A stretch of DNA of 64,000 bases from Aureispira sp. CCB-E (GTDB taxonomy: Bacteria; Bacteroidota; Bacteroidia; Chitinophagales; Saprospiraceae), in the NCBI RefSeq assembly GCF_031326345.1, contig NZ_CP133671.1:1302001-1366000 (forward strand), read 5' to 3'. Shown here piece by piece: positions 17,901 through 25,844 of the stretch (position 1 is its first letter; each line of letters starts with the position of its first letter). Below the pieces are notes generated by a model. It did not search any database. It was given only the letters and a program-made list of their open reading frames with translations, and had not been told where the DNA came from. Both the position numbers and the translations under genes were made by a program.

Positions 17901-18613
17901 TTTTCTTGTTGTTGTTGTTCGAGCAAGACTAATTGTTCTGCTAAAAAAGCTTTTTCTTCAGGAGATAATAATTGAATATTGGAATTTTGCTCCTTTAGCT
18001 TTTCTAGTTCTAATAACGCTTCTTTATGACGTTCAAAAGCCGCAATAGATATTTTAGAATAGCGGTCAGAATTAGTGATTCGCTCTAAAATAGTACTTCT
18101 ATCTTTAGTACCTTTTAGAAATTGTGCGAATTCACCTTGGGCAAGCAAAACAGAACGAGTAAAACGTTTGAAGTCTAATCCTCCTAATAATTTTTCTACC
18201 AAGCTATCGACTTTTTTCTTTTTGGTAGCTAGAATTTTGCTACTTAGCCTATCAGGAGAAAGTTCTGCAATTTCTCGTTTGGACTCAGAAAAAGAACCTG
18301 TACGAGTTTTCCGTAAACTCCATTTTGAGCGATAAATCGTGCCCATACTTTCAAACTCCACTTCGGCATAACAACTTTTGCTACCATGTGTTAACACTTG
18401 GTTTTCTTTTTTTGTGATATTCATATCCTCAAACCTTGGCACCAAACCAAACAAAGCCAAAGTAATGGCATCCAAAATGGTGGATTTACCAGCCCCAGTA
18501 TTTCCAGTAATCAAAAATAAGCCGCTATCTCTAAGAGGAGATTCTTCAAAACTGATGCGATACTCTCCTTTTAGGGAGTTAAGGTTTTTTAGGCGTATGG
18601 TAAGGATTTTCAT
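14918..18613 (-). CDS. sbcC: SbcC/Rad50-type exonuclease ATPase subunit
   Basis: 1,231 residues from the ATG at 18613 (MKILTIRLKNLNSLKGEY); the frame is open 9 codons upstream. Walker A GNTGAGKST is at about 37-45. Two very long glutamine-rich coiled coils flank a zinc hook CPLC at about residue 604. The ABC signature LSGGESFLASLALALGLSDL and Walker B SLFIDEGFGTLD lie near the C-terminus. SbcCD cuts hairpins and processes double-strand ends. The partner nuclease gene sbcD, often adjacent, is not in this window, so it must be elsewhere. The length is somewhat above the 1,050-residue E. coli protein, with the excess in the coiled coil. Confidence 0.93.
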   Translation of the reverse strand: MKILTIRLKNLNSLKGEYRISFEESPLRDSGLFLITGNTGAGKSTILDAITLALFGLVPRFEDMNITKKENQVLTHGSKSCYAEVEFESMGTIYRSKWSLRKTRTGSFSESKREIAELSPDRLSSKILATKKKKVDSLVEKLLGGLDFKRFTRSVLLAQGEFAQFLKGTKDRSTILERITNSDRYSKISIAAFERHKEALLELEKLKEQNSNIQLLSPEEKAFLAEQLVLLEQQQQEKEHTLLQQQEQLQLLQKLENLQAEQEQLQAQFETLLSQKSTAQDSFDQLALHQKAIEFKPALDELEQTIQNQQTILVEIETLQQANASTTKELATRSQQQQTLEKQLQVAKENFLAFEQIYDQVVKLDTQLESEEKVALALQKELKETSLLVENKTILIQKTQDDKKKLLEDQTSTKAWLEQHQIYASLVDSDTIFELKNQYKDLQKYEEALLAIQKKQVATKDKIEALNIQAKKLQLALQENQAVLKEEKATYLQFCKQYKLDASLSYETHLTAIQEHSANTDQLLQALTSVEEERKKHQELLQEVIELDENIDSKQTEFEFLDHLFLQYEEALQQARKLENYYELVYQEQQAKNDLSAFRGQLKEGDECPLCFSVEQPFRKLNVDVSYALKKADQDRTKAKREREKVEQTYSENTNHQRLIFSNIQDLQKRKATLVNDLTLVEENIRFIIEQKQLFIAPIVHQKDALKAKIEDTSALVKEYITLERALSKIQQKIQNSEKDEELLHSKLHQNTLHLKDFNQQQNEQALEQEHYHTELQKAQDFIEKQLANYQLKDDLPKAIEHLEQSKNKYIEQTELQQKQVTKLENIGLQLKNLLDQLSESQELLKGKQTIWEQHQRDLDALKQKRLDLFGEASIQATKTAKTQELEELNRHLEDNLKAVQQLEQLQAKNVGILSEKEKQAVLFRNLVAEKQPLLLDAIQTIGLKDLETLKASLLDKELAISIAQQQQELQQNIDHNTEKQQTNQQHQAALLKTTTVELQEKETLLENYQLQQKQVKDLLQEIGSTKEKLRHQAAQEEKNQALLEKINAHKKEVERWGMLKELIGSSDGKKFRVFAQSITLKKLIHLANQHLRYFINGRYYLEKRLAEYQDRRPNDILEIDIVDTFQANNKRPLNTLSGGESFLASLALALGLSDLAGGNATIESLFIDEGFGTLDADTLQVAIRALQTLESKGKTIGVISHIEQLKQNIPTQIHVVKKGGGFSQLKVMEV

Positions 18614-18680
18614 GATAATACTGTTGTTATTGTTGATCACTCATTTTTTCTGAACGATTACTAAAGCTTTACTAAGATAA

Positions 18681-18716
18681 AAAAAAAGGCATCGGAAAAG
18701 AATCCAATACCTTTTT
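18681..18716 (-). terminator. intrinsic terminator of the M61 peptidase gene
   Basis: On the minus strand AAAAAGGTATTGG pairs with CCGATGCCTTTTT (two G-U pairs) and a long T-run follows. The wobble pairs form only on the minus strand, which fixes the direction. It separates the M61 gene from the SbcC gene. Confidence 0.85.
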
Positions 18717-18789
18717 AGTCTTTTTTTATCTGACAATACTTTGTAGAGAACTGTTGTTAAGAAGTATTCATTTGAAAAAGTTTTTCTGA

Positions 18790-20652
18790 TTACTCAGAAA
18801 TGTAATCACCCAACCAAGCTTTACGTAGGTTCACCTTTTCGGCACTAGCTTGCTCATCTACAAACAAAGCGTGTGTAACTTCTACAGGTACTTTTTTTAG
18901 AGTACCCTTAAGTTCTTTTTCTTCGTATTCGCCTTCCGCATTTTTACGCAAAACGGTGACACTTAGTTCCAGCCCTTCTTTAGCTGCCATTTGGTGTTGA
19001 CCCAATACACTTTGCAATGTTTGCATGGTCAATTCTTGTCCCTGCCATTTATACAACAAATCACCCCCTTGGAACCCTAAAATATCTTTACCAAATGCAT
19101 CAATACCACTTTCTTTAATTTCAATCAAACTCTTTGCAAAATTGAACGTAACCCCTGTATTGATATTAAATCCAAAAGGAGAAAGCTCTGTAATCGTTCC
19201 TTTTTCTTTGTAATCAATTCCAAAATCTTTCATCAAAGAAGCGATTGGCAGCGGTTCTGCTCCATCGACATAACGCGCAAAAAAGTCTTTCATCTCCTTT
19301 TTGAAGCCTGTTACTTTTCCAATTTCTTTGAATAGGCATTTGTCTTTAAATGGTTTGTCAATGCCATATTTTTTGGCTAAATCGTTCATCATATTTTGAG
19401 TGCCATAACTACCTTTAGACAACTTACGAAGCGTCATATCTAAGCACATATTGATCAGTGCCCCTTTTAGGTAAACATTGGCATATTGAGATTTATTTTC
19501 ATCCAAACAAGTTTTGCTCATGGTCGTAAACGGAATAGATTGGTTAAACATCTCTGCTTGACGCATCTTTTGACTCATGGCAGCCAAAAATTGTTGAATA
19601 GGCACTAGTTTTTGCTTCACTTGAACGTGTTGTGCAGCATATTCTGTTCCTCCTTCGTACAGCCATAAGTGAGCAGACATTTCAGGATTGATGAAATCAA
19701 AATTATGAATCTCTTTAGAATGAATGTTTAAAGGCGTTACAATATGAAAAAATTCGTGTGCAGCAACGTCCCTAACTGTTTGGCTAATCCCTGCTGGATC
19801 GCCTTCAAAAAGACAATAAAAAGAAGAATAAGAATGCTCTAAAGCTCCTGCCGAACCTGATAAATACAAACCACCTTCTTTGTTTAAAAAGATTAAAAAG
19901 GCATAACGATCAACAGGCAATGTGCCCCCTAAATACTCTCTTTGAGCTTCCAAAATAGGTTTGATATCTGCTGTTAAATCTTTAGATTTGACACGACCCG
20001 TAGGAGAGTAGGTATGAATTAAGATTGAAGCTTTACCTACTTTAAACATGGCTGTGTCTGGAGCACTAAACATAATTGGGTTGTCCACCAACGAGTTGTA
20101 ACTGTCTGTTTCAAAAATGTCGGTGTCGGCATCTCCCCCTGTGCGAGGCATGGCCGTTCCTCCAAACAATTCTTTAGGGCGATCTACTTCAATTTTGTAA
20201 GGCAGTTTTTCGTATTTTTTGAAATAGCCAAAAATACCATGGTTATTAAAAACAAATACATTTTTATCAATATTAGTACCCGCTGGCTCAAAAATAACAT
20301 TGGATTTATTGGTGTCCCAAGTATCCTCTACTTTGTAGGTGATTTTGGCAGCTGTTTTGGCATTGGTAATTTTCCAAGTATTAACATCTGGATGTTCTAC
20401 AGAGAGTTCTTTTCCTTCTTGGTCAAAAGCTTTAAAGTCGCTTATAAAGCGACCAAAATTATAAACACTATAAGTGCCAGGAACCATTGCAGGTAAGTGA
20501 AAATAGAGGTCTTTTTGTTTTAAAGCTGGGACTTTTAATTCTACAGCTAATTGATCGTTTGCTGTGTTGTTTAAATTTACTTTATACTCGTATGTTTGAG
20601 CAGAAAGTTGTAGGGTAGCTAAACTTAATAAGCTAACTAATAATTTTTTCAT
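18790..20652 (-). CDS. M61-family metallopeptidase with PDZ domain
   Basis: 620 residues with a signal peptide (MKKLLVSLLSLATLQLSA-QTYEY). The N-terminal beta domain (about 20-200) is typical of M61 glycyl aminopeptidases. The zinc motif HEFFH at about 298 is followed by the third ligand region (LWLYEGGTEYAAQH). A C-terminal PDZ-like domain covers about 500-600 (FGKDILGFQGGDLLYKWQGQ). It probably trims peptides in the periplasm or at the surface; there is no T9SS domain. Single gene with its own terminator. Confidence 0.9.
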   Translation of the reverse strand: MKKLLVSLLSLATLQLSAQTYEYKVNLNNTANDQLAVELKVPALKQKDLYFHLPAMVPGTYSVYNFGRFISDFKAFDQEGKELSVEHPDVNTWKITNAKTAAKITYKVEDTWDTNKSNVIFEPAGTNIDKNVFVFNNHGIFGYFKKYEKLPYKIEVDRPKELFGGTAMPRTGGDADTDIFETDSYNSLVDNPIMFSAPDTAMFKVGKASILIHTYSPTGRVKSKDLTADIKPILEAQREYLGGTLPVDRYAFLIFLNKEGGLYLSGSAGALEHSYSSFYCLFEGDPAGISQTVRDVAAHEFFHIVTPLNIHSKEIHNFDFINPEMSAHLWLYEGGTEYAAQHVQVKQKLVPIQQFLAAMSQKMRQAEMFNQSIPFTTMSKTCLDENKSQYANVYLKGALINMCLDMTLRKLSKGSYGTQNMMNDLAKKYGIDKPFKDKCLFKEIGKVTGFKKEMKDFFARYVDGAEPLPIASLMKDFGIDYKEKGTITELSPFGFNINTGVTFNFAKSLIEIKESGIDAFGKDILGFQGGDLLYKWQGQELTMQTLQSVLGQHQMAAKEGLELSVTVLRKNAEGEYEEKELKGTLKKVPVEVTHALFVDEQASAEKVNLRKAWLGDYISE

Positions 20653-20861
20653 TCTTTGGTTAATTTATTTTTTGGTTGTTCTTTGTTAGAGTTTGTACAA
20701 TATCAAGAATTAGATTTATTCTCTTGTTTTAAGTTGTTGTTTAAAACACGTACAAAATATTATAAATAGGAATTCTTTTTGTGGGAGTAAAGATAAGTGC
20801 AAATGGAATATGTTTTATAATTTTTTCGATTAATCTTAAGATTCATTCTTCTAAATCACAT

Positions 20862-20889
20862 AAAAAAAGCTACCCTTAAAAGGTAGCTT
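20862..20889 (-). terminator. intrinsic terminator
   Basis: On the minus strand AAGCTACC ... GGTAGCTT closes a short loop and is followed by seven T. It lies 52 bases after the stop of the gene at 20941-21960. Confidence 0.88.
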
Positions 20890-20940
20890 GGTCTTTCGTG
20901 AATTTTTATAAATCAAAAAAACTTTAGCATATAAGGTGTT

Positions 20941-21960
20941 TTATTTTAATTCAAACCATGTTTGTGGAGTATCCGAAGATAACTTTTCTTCTATGTACAA
21001 TAATTTAATGGCATCATATTGAGCAATTAATTTAGGGCTAGCCTGTTGAATAGACCAGCGTTGTTGCACATCTAAATCTAAGTAGGCTTTTTGAAATTTG
21101 TTAAATGCCAATTCTTCCCAATATAAATGAAATGCTTCTTGCAGAGCAACCAATACTTCAGCATACTGCTGATAGGTAATATTTTTGTTCATACGGAGGT
21201 TGATCCACAAGTAGTTTTGCGGAGCTGCTTTTTCGTAACTATTCTTATAATTAGCAGCCAACTCACTTTGAATAAGAGAACCCAAAACCAAAGGATTGGC
21301 TTGACGACCTTTAAAAATTATTTCATTACCTTCTCGAAGGTCAATATGTAGAATGTTTTGAGGGATATAATGTTCAGGACGAATTTTTTTAGATGCTAAA
21401 CTTAAATCTATCTTTTTAGACATTGTCAAACGTTCGGTATTGGGGTGGATGGTTGAGAAAGCTTCAACTGCCGAATTGGAACCTCTCGTAGATGTAGCGT
21501 AATAAGTGCAGGCTTCTTCTAGTTGAGTAAAGGGCAGGATATCTAACGGAAGGTATTGTTTTTTATCGGGTTGCATGCTTTCATACATGGCTAGGTGTAA
21601 ACTTTTATTTCCATAAATTTGAACCCACGCATAAGCATCTTGTAAGTAGTGAATGGGCATATCAGAGGGCGCTTCCAATTTTATATTATGTTGTTGAATC
21701 TCTGCTGCTTCTAAATTTTCAAACCGAGTATCCAAGAATTGATATAAATTTTGTTGTGTAAAATCGAGTGTTTTTCCATCCAAAACCCAATGACTTTTTG
21801 GGTTGGCATATTGGATTTTTAGTACTACAGCACCATAATCATTCCCTTGAGTTAGATATTGAGAGCTAATGTTGGGCAATGGAGTATCTTGTGCTTTTGT
21901 CATTGTCATTGCAAAAACAGTAAGAAGGACAACAAAAAATAGGTGTTGAACTTGTTTCAT
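20941..21960 (-). CDS. periplasmic protein with two putative ExbD/TolR-like domains
   Basis: 339 residues from the ATG at 21960 (signal peptide MKQVQHLFFVVLLTVFAMTMTKAQ); the frame is open 8 codons upstream. Two segments share the ExbD periplasmic pattern of strand, a short named-residue turn, helix, then strand-helix. They are about residues 40-120 (VVLKIQYANPKSHWVLDGKTL ... MPIHYLQDAYAWVQI) and 210-290 (ILHIDLREGNEIIFKGRQA ... ITYQQYAEVLVALQEAF). True ExbD proteins keep a membrane helix with a functional Asp; here there is only a cleavable signal. The assignment is by eye and tentative. Single gene with a terminator. Confidence 0.65.
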   Translation of the reverse strand: MKQVQHLFFVVLLTVFAMTMTKAQDTPLPNISSQYLTQGNDYGAVVLKIQYANPKSHWVLDGKTLDFTQQNLYQFLDTRFENLEAAEIQQHNIKLEAPSDMPIHYLQDAYAWVQIYGNKSLHLAMYESMQPDKKQYLPLDILPFTQLEEACTYYATSTRGSNSAVEAFSTIHPNTERLTMSKKIDLSLASKKIRPEHYIPQNILHIDLREGNEIIFKGRQANPLVLGSLIQSELAANYKNSYEKAAPQNYLWINLRMNKNITYQQYAEVLVALQEAFHLYWEELAFNKFQKAYLDLDVQQRWSIQQASPKLIAQYDAIKLLYIEEKLSSDTPQTWFELK

Positions 21961-22232
21961 AACCAGCCATTTTGAATGTAGCACCTTTATTGGGAATAAG
22001 AACTCCTTTAATTAGATAAGTTCTAGTATATGGCATACTACATAGATTAAAAAGTAGATCAATAATGTAATTTAAATTTGGGGTTTAAAAAACAGGACGA
22101 GATAATCAAATATAGAAAAGGACTTAAATTGGATTGTATCTAAGCCCAAATGAATACTTTGTCATTTATTCTATATTGGAGGATAGCCTTTATACGATTA
22201 ATATAGTTATAATTTTTATGCCAAAGAAATTA

Positions 22233-23366
22233 TTATTTGTCATAAATATCTAGCAAACGTTTTTTTAAAGTATAAACGGCTTTTGTAGCGTAAATATTGG
22301 AAGCATTAACAAAAATAATAATGCCCAAGTCTTTTTCTTTCAAAATGCTCGTATGAGAATAAAAGGTACCAGCACTACCGTCGTGTGTGCTAACGTGTGT
22401 GCCATTTTTTAGCAGCCTAGTCCAGCCCATAGCATAGTTCTCCCGACCATAATGCACATAGTTATACGTATCAGCTTTTAACAAGTTATCTTGTCCTTGT
22501 ACACCTTGTAAATGTGCTTGAACAAATTTAGCGTAATCCTCAATAGACATACTCAAGTCACCAGAGGGAGCAATAATGTCTTCCATTTGAAACATATTTC
22601 TAGCAGTCACAGCTCGAAGGTTAGAATCTAAAGGATGGACAGAATGATGCCCAAAAGGTTGATTGGCGTCGCTATCTGTAGGCCAACCAATAACCGCATC
22701 GATATCTAAAGGAACCAGTACATCGCTTAAAATAGCTTCCTCCCAAGTTGTTTCACTTACTTTTTCGAGCATAGCAGCAGCAATAGAATATCCTGCATTG
22801 GAATAAACGTAACCTTCTTGACTACCAACTTTTGCTGGGTTTTGCTTGAGCAACCATTTGGCAAAAGCACGACGTTTTTCCATGGGGTTGCCCGCAAATC
22901 GAGGCAAACTAGCCAAGTCCATTGCACTTGTAAACGGCTGAATTTTGCCTCTATGGCAAAGTAAATCAGATAGAGTAACGTTGTGGTATGTTTTTAATGC
23001 ATCGTCTTCCCAATGTGGAAATATGTCTAAAATCTTGCTATCCCAAGTAATGAACCCGCTTTCTACCAAGCTTGCTGCCCAATGTGCTGTAATTGCCTTG
23101 GTCGTAGAGCCCATATGAAAACGGTCGCTAAGTTTTACTTTATCTTTGGTATAAATACGTCGTACGCCTGTTACACCTATGGCTTGAATGGCATCTTTGC
23201 GAACAACTGCTGCTGCCATGGCTGGCATATTGTATTTTGAACGTACTTTTTGAAGCAATAGATTAATATCCTCTAAATCTTCAATGTCTTTATTTTTTAG
23301 TTTTGAACTTGGGTTACAAGCCAGTAGAATGCTGAAAAGGAATAAAAAACTGAATATACGAATCAT
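22233..23366 (-). CDS. beta-lactamase-fold serine hydrolase, lipoprotein
   Basis: 377 residues. A lipoprotein signal ends at C17 (LFSILLAC). Active-site motifs of the class C beta-lactamase/DD-peptidase family are S87-T-T-K90, Y188-S-N190 and H328-D-G330. The family includes esterases, D-aminopeptidases and penicillin-binding proteins; the HDG in place of KTG favours an esterase or peptidase over a true beta-lactamase. It should sit on the periplasmic face of a membrane. Transcribed alone. Confidence 0.9.
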   Translation of the reverse strand: MIRIFSFLFLFSILLACNPSSKLKNKDIEDLEDINLLLQKVRSKYNMPAMAAAVVRKDAIQAIGVTGVRRIYTKDKVKLSDRFHMGSTTKAITAHWAASLVESGFITWDSKILDIFPHWEDDALKTYHNVTLSDLLCHRGKIQPFTSAMDLASLPRFAGNPMEKRRAFAKWLLKQNPAKVGSQEGYVYSNAGYSIAAAMLEKVSETTWEEAILSDVLVPLDIDAVIGWPTDSDANQPFGHHSVHPLDSNLRAVTARNMFQMEDIIAPSGDLSMSIEDYAKFVQAHLQGVQGQDNLLKADTYNYVHYGRENYAMGWTRLLKNGTHVSTHDGSAGTFYSHTSILKEKDLGIIIFVNASNIYATKAVYTLKKRLLDIYDK

Positions 23367-23530
23367 AATATTTTCTTTTGGGTACTAATTTAAACTTTTT
23401 ATGGTAGCAATTTTAAAATTTTTGTTTGGTACACAGACTTAAAAAAAATAAAAAATCATGCAGCGTTTTTACAAAGTCTGCATCTAAGAGATAAATAATG
23501 AAGATGTTTATTGATAACTACTATTCTAGC

Positions 23531-23694
23531 ATTACTCCGTTGAAAAATCGTATTAGTTTGATTATCAGTAAGATGTATCCTTATTAGCCTTTATGCTAAA
23601 AGACTGATAATCAAACTAATGCAAGATGCTTTTTTACGTTTTTACTTCGTGAGCCTACGGGTTCGTAGGGAAACTAAAAAATCAACGGAGTATT
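23531..23694. repeat. family A dispersed repeat, copy A2 (ATTACTCCGTTGA ends)
   Basis: 164 bp with perfect or near-perfect terminal inverted repeats ATTACTCCGTTGA (23531-23543) and TCAACGGAGTATT (23682-23694). An internal palindrome TTAGTTTGATTATCAG / CTGATAATCAAACTAA matches the core of copies A1 and A5. A module-like GC-richer stretch, ACTTCGTGAGCCTACGGG, lies near 23644. No coding capacity. Confidence 0.8.
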
Positions 23695-23731
23695 AATTCT
23701 AGATAACCTTATTCTTAAATAATCTCAATTT

Positions 23732-23855
23732 ATTACTCCGTTGATTTTTTAACGGATGTCATCAATTCAATAGTTCGTTGAAACCACGTAGTAGCTGCGA
23801 ACCGAGCTATGCGAGCTCACGACCATAGGGAGTAACAAAGCTAGTCAACGAACTA
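23732..23855. repeat. family A repeat copy A3 with a solo end
   Basis: A lone ATTACTCCGTTGA end (23732-23744) is followed by an 85-bp element with ends TAGTTCGTTGA (23771-23781) and TCAACGAACTA (23845-23855). The interior consists almost entirely of modules: ACCACGTAGTAGCTGCG from 23783 and GCGAGCTCACGACCATAGGG from 23809. It lacks the TTAGTTTGATAATCA palindrome. Together with A2 it fills the 522-base gap 23367-23888, in which I see no gene. Confidence 0.75.
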
Positions 23856-23888
23856 CTAATCAATTAATAACTATCAAATAATCAAAAG

Positions 23889-25016
23889 ATGAGTAAGAGT
23901 ATTTTTTATATCGTAGGTGTATTAGTTGCTTTATTAATGACTGTTGTTTCTTGCCAAAAAGAAGATGTTGAAGTTCCTATTCCTGAAAAATGTCCAAATA
24001 TTGGATTTGATGTTGTAAATATTAATGAATCTTTTTCGTCTACCACTTATAGCCCTGTTTTTTATGCTCATAACAGTGTTACGATGCAAGGAAAGTATAA
24101 GGATTATTCTGGGCTTGGACAAAATTTAGGATCTGTAAAGACTATTTCAGCTTCTGAGCTACCCAATCCAAACGCAAACTTTGTCGATAAAGTTTTAAAT
24201 ATTAAAGATGCCGATGTATTGTTTGATTATTCTGCTGTAGACCATTCAACAAGGTTAAAGTCAATTATCCTTAAAACTGATGATTTGCTTCATTCTGGAA
24301 ACCTTAAAATAAATGGTGGTTCTCCTGAGGAATATATGGCATCTCAAACTTTTGGTGAGGTGAAATTATTAGGAGAAATTAATACTATAGAGTTAGGAGG
24401 AGCGTCTATTTCAATTGATGACTTATTGCTAAACGATCTTTCACGCAATAGTACTGGATGGGACGCGAGTACATTTGTTTTTGATAATTCCCTAAATATA
24501 TTTATCGACTCTGCCGACACAGATTATAAACTAATACATACTATGGGAATTCGTATCTTGCACCAACAACACCTACCTTATCCTACCAATATAGATTCTG
24601 TCTATTTTAGAGCTAAATATATAGGTTCTACTGGTGCTGTTGGTGGAGGCGAAAAGGGACTTATCGCATGGGGGGATAGTTTCCCTTTTGATAAAGAGAG
24701 GAATAGCAATTTTTCTGGTGGTCTTTTAAAATTACTAGATTGTGATTTAGAGATAGATTTTTCAAGTCTTAGGATTTCTAAGAAACATATTTCTTTTGAC
24801 GTTTCTAATGATATGTTGCTTGTCGCTCCCAATGAATTTAGAGTAAATGGCGCTTCATTGGGGACTGTTCCTGCTGGTATTTCTTATACTATTATGCCTT
24901 TAGGAGATGCTGAAAATGGAATACCTTGTTATCGAGTTGTCATTGAAGGTCCTATTAATACAATTGTATTGCCAGAAAATACGACATATGATAACTTATC
25001 TGTCTATGGTCTTTAA
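23889..25016 (+). CDS. lipoprotein of unknown function
   Basis: 375 residues. A lipoprotein signal ends at C22 (LMTVVSCQKEDVEVP). The mature part is beta-rich with no motif I recognise. It opens with a region around CPNIGFDVVNINESFSSTTYSPVFYAHNSV and ends in a second globular part (IDSVYFRAKYIGSTGAVGGGEKGLIAWGD). The start lies 33 bases after repeat copy A3. The following 288 bases (25017-25304) carry only a weakly module-like stretch near 25036. Confidence 0.75.
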   Translation: MSKSIFYIVGVLVALLMTVVSCQKEDVEVPIPEKCPNIGFDVVNINESFSSTTYSPVFYAHNSVTMQGKYKDYSGLGQNLGSVKTISASELPNPNANFVDKVLNIKDADVLFDYSAVDHSTRLKSIILKTDDLLHSGNLKINGGSPEEYMASQTFGEVKLLGEINTIELGGASISIDDLLLNDLSRNSTGWDASTFVFDNSLNIFIDSADTDYKLIHTMGIRILHQQHLPYPTNIDSVYFRAKYIGSTGAVGGGEKGLIAWGDSFPFDKERNSNFSGGLLKLLDCDLEIDFSSLRISKKHISFDVSNDMLLVAPNEFRVNGASLGTVPAGISYTIMPLGDAENGIPCYRVVIEGPINTIVLPENTTYDNLSVYGL

Positions 25017-25304
25017 ATAGATGTGTGTGTAGTAATTAGCTGTTGTGCTATTTCGTATGGAGTTTTAGACTTTTTTGATAAGAACTTCTAAACGATTGGT
25101 ATTGATTATTGGATGTTAAGAGGTATTGTAGGTGGTCTACCTAAGACTAACAAAGAGTGGTTTCGAATAGTGAATGGGATGGGCTATAGGTCTCTATGAC
25201 GGAGTAGGCAGTTTAGCTAATTGCACAGATCAATATTATGTATAATTTCTATTAAATAAAGTATTATCTTAGTAACAGAAGCAATAAAAAGATGTCAAAA
25301 GAAA

Positions 25305-25844
25305 GTGGATAGTACCGCTTTCAAAGTAATTTATCAGCATTATGCTGATAAATTATACTACGTCTGCCTGCGATATCTCAAGAATAGACCAGACGCTTGT
25401 GATGCCTTGCAAGAGGGATTCATCCAAGCGTACAAGAAGATACCCTCATTTTCTGGCAAAGGATCCTTTGAGGGCTGGTTAAAAAAAATCATAGTAAATA
25501 AATGCTTAGAATTCTTACGAAGTCGGAAGATTTACGAAGAACTGGAAAATAGCCATATTGTAGAGGATTTTTATGAGCAATCCTTTGAATTTGATTATCC
25601 TAAAGGAGATGAAAATCTACAAAGAGTACTACTAAACGCAATTAATCAATTATCAGATGGCTATAGAACAATTGTGAATTTAGTCATTATTGAAGGCTAT
25701 TCTCACAAAGAGGTTAGTGAATTAATTGGAATTAGCGTAAGTACTTCTAGGTCCCAATTGGTAAGGGCAAGGTTTCAGCTTAAAAAATATTTAACAGCAG
25801 ATCAATCTGTTCAAATAATTAACAACTACTATGACAGAATTTGA
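25305..25844 (+). CDS. ECF-type RNA polymerase sigma factor
   Basis: 179 residues. Region 2 (about 5-70) shows ALQEGFIQAYKKIPSFSGKGSFEGWLKKIIVNKC. Region 4 (about 110-165) shows the helix-turn-helix YRTIVNLVIIEGYSHKEVSELIGISVSTSRSQLVRAR. The only in-frame start is GTG at 25305. An ATG at 25292 lies one frame off and stops after six codons (MSKESG). Deleting a single G in the GG at 25307-25308 would give MSKESDSTAF..., the expected N-terminus, so the true start is in doubt. The stop overlaps the next gene by 14 bases, the usual sigma/regulator pairing. Confidence 0.9.
   Translation: MDSTAFKVIYQHYADKLYYVCLRYLKNRPDACDALQEGFIQAYKKIPSFSGKGSFEGWLKKIIVNKCLEFLRSRKIYEELENSHIVEDFYEQSFEFDYPKGDENLQRVLLNAINQLSDGYRTIVNLVIIEGYSHKEVSELIGISVSTSRSQLVRARFQLKKYLTADQSVQIINNYYDRI

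Noticed and set aside
22233-23366. acquired beta-lactamase resistance gene
   Set aside because: HDG replaces the KTG motif and the protein is a lipoprotein of the wider serine hydrolase family; there is no mobile context.
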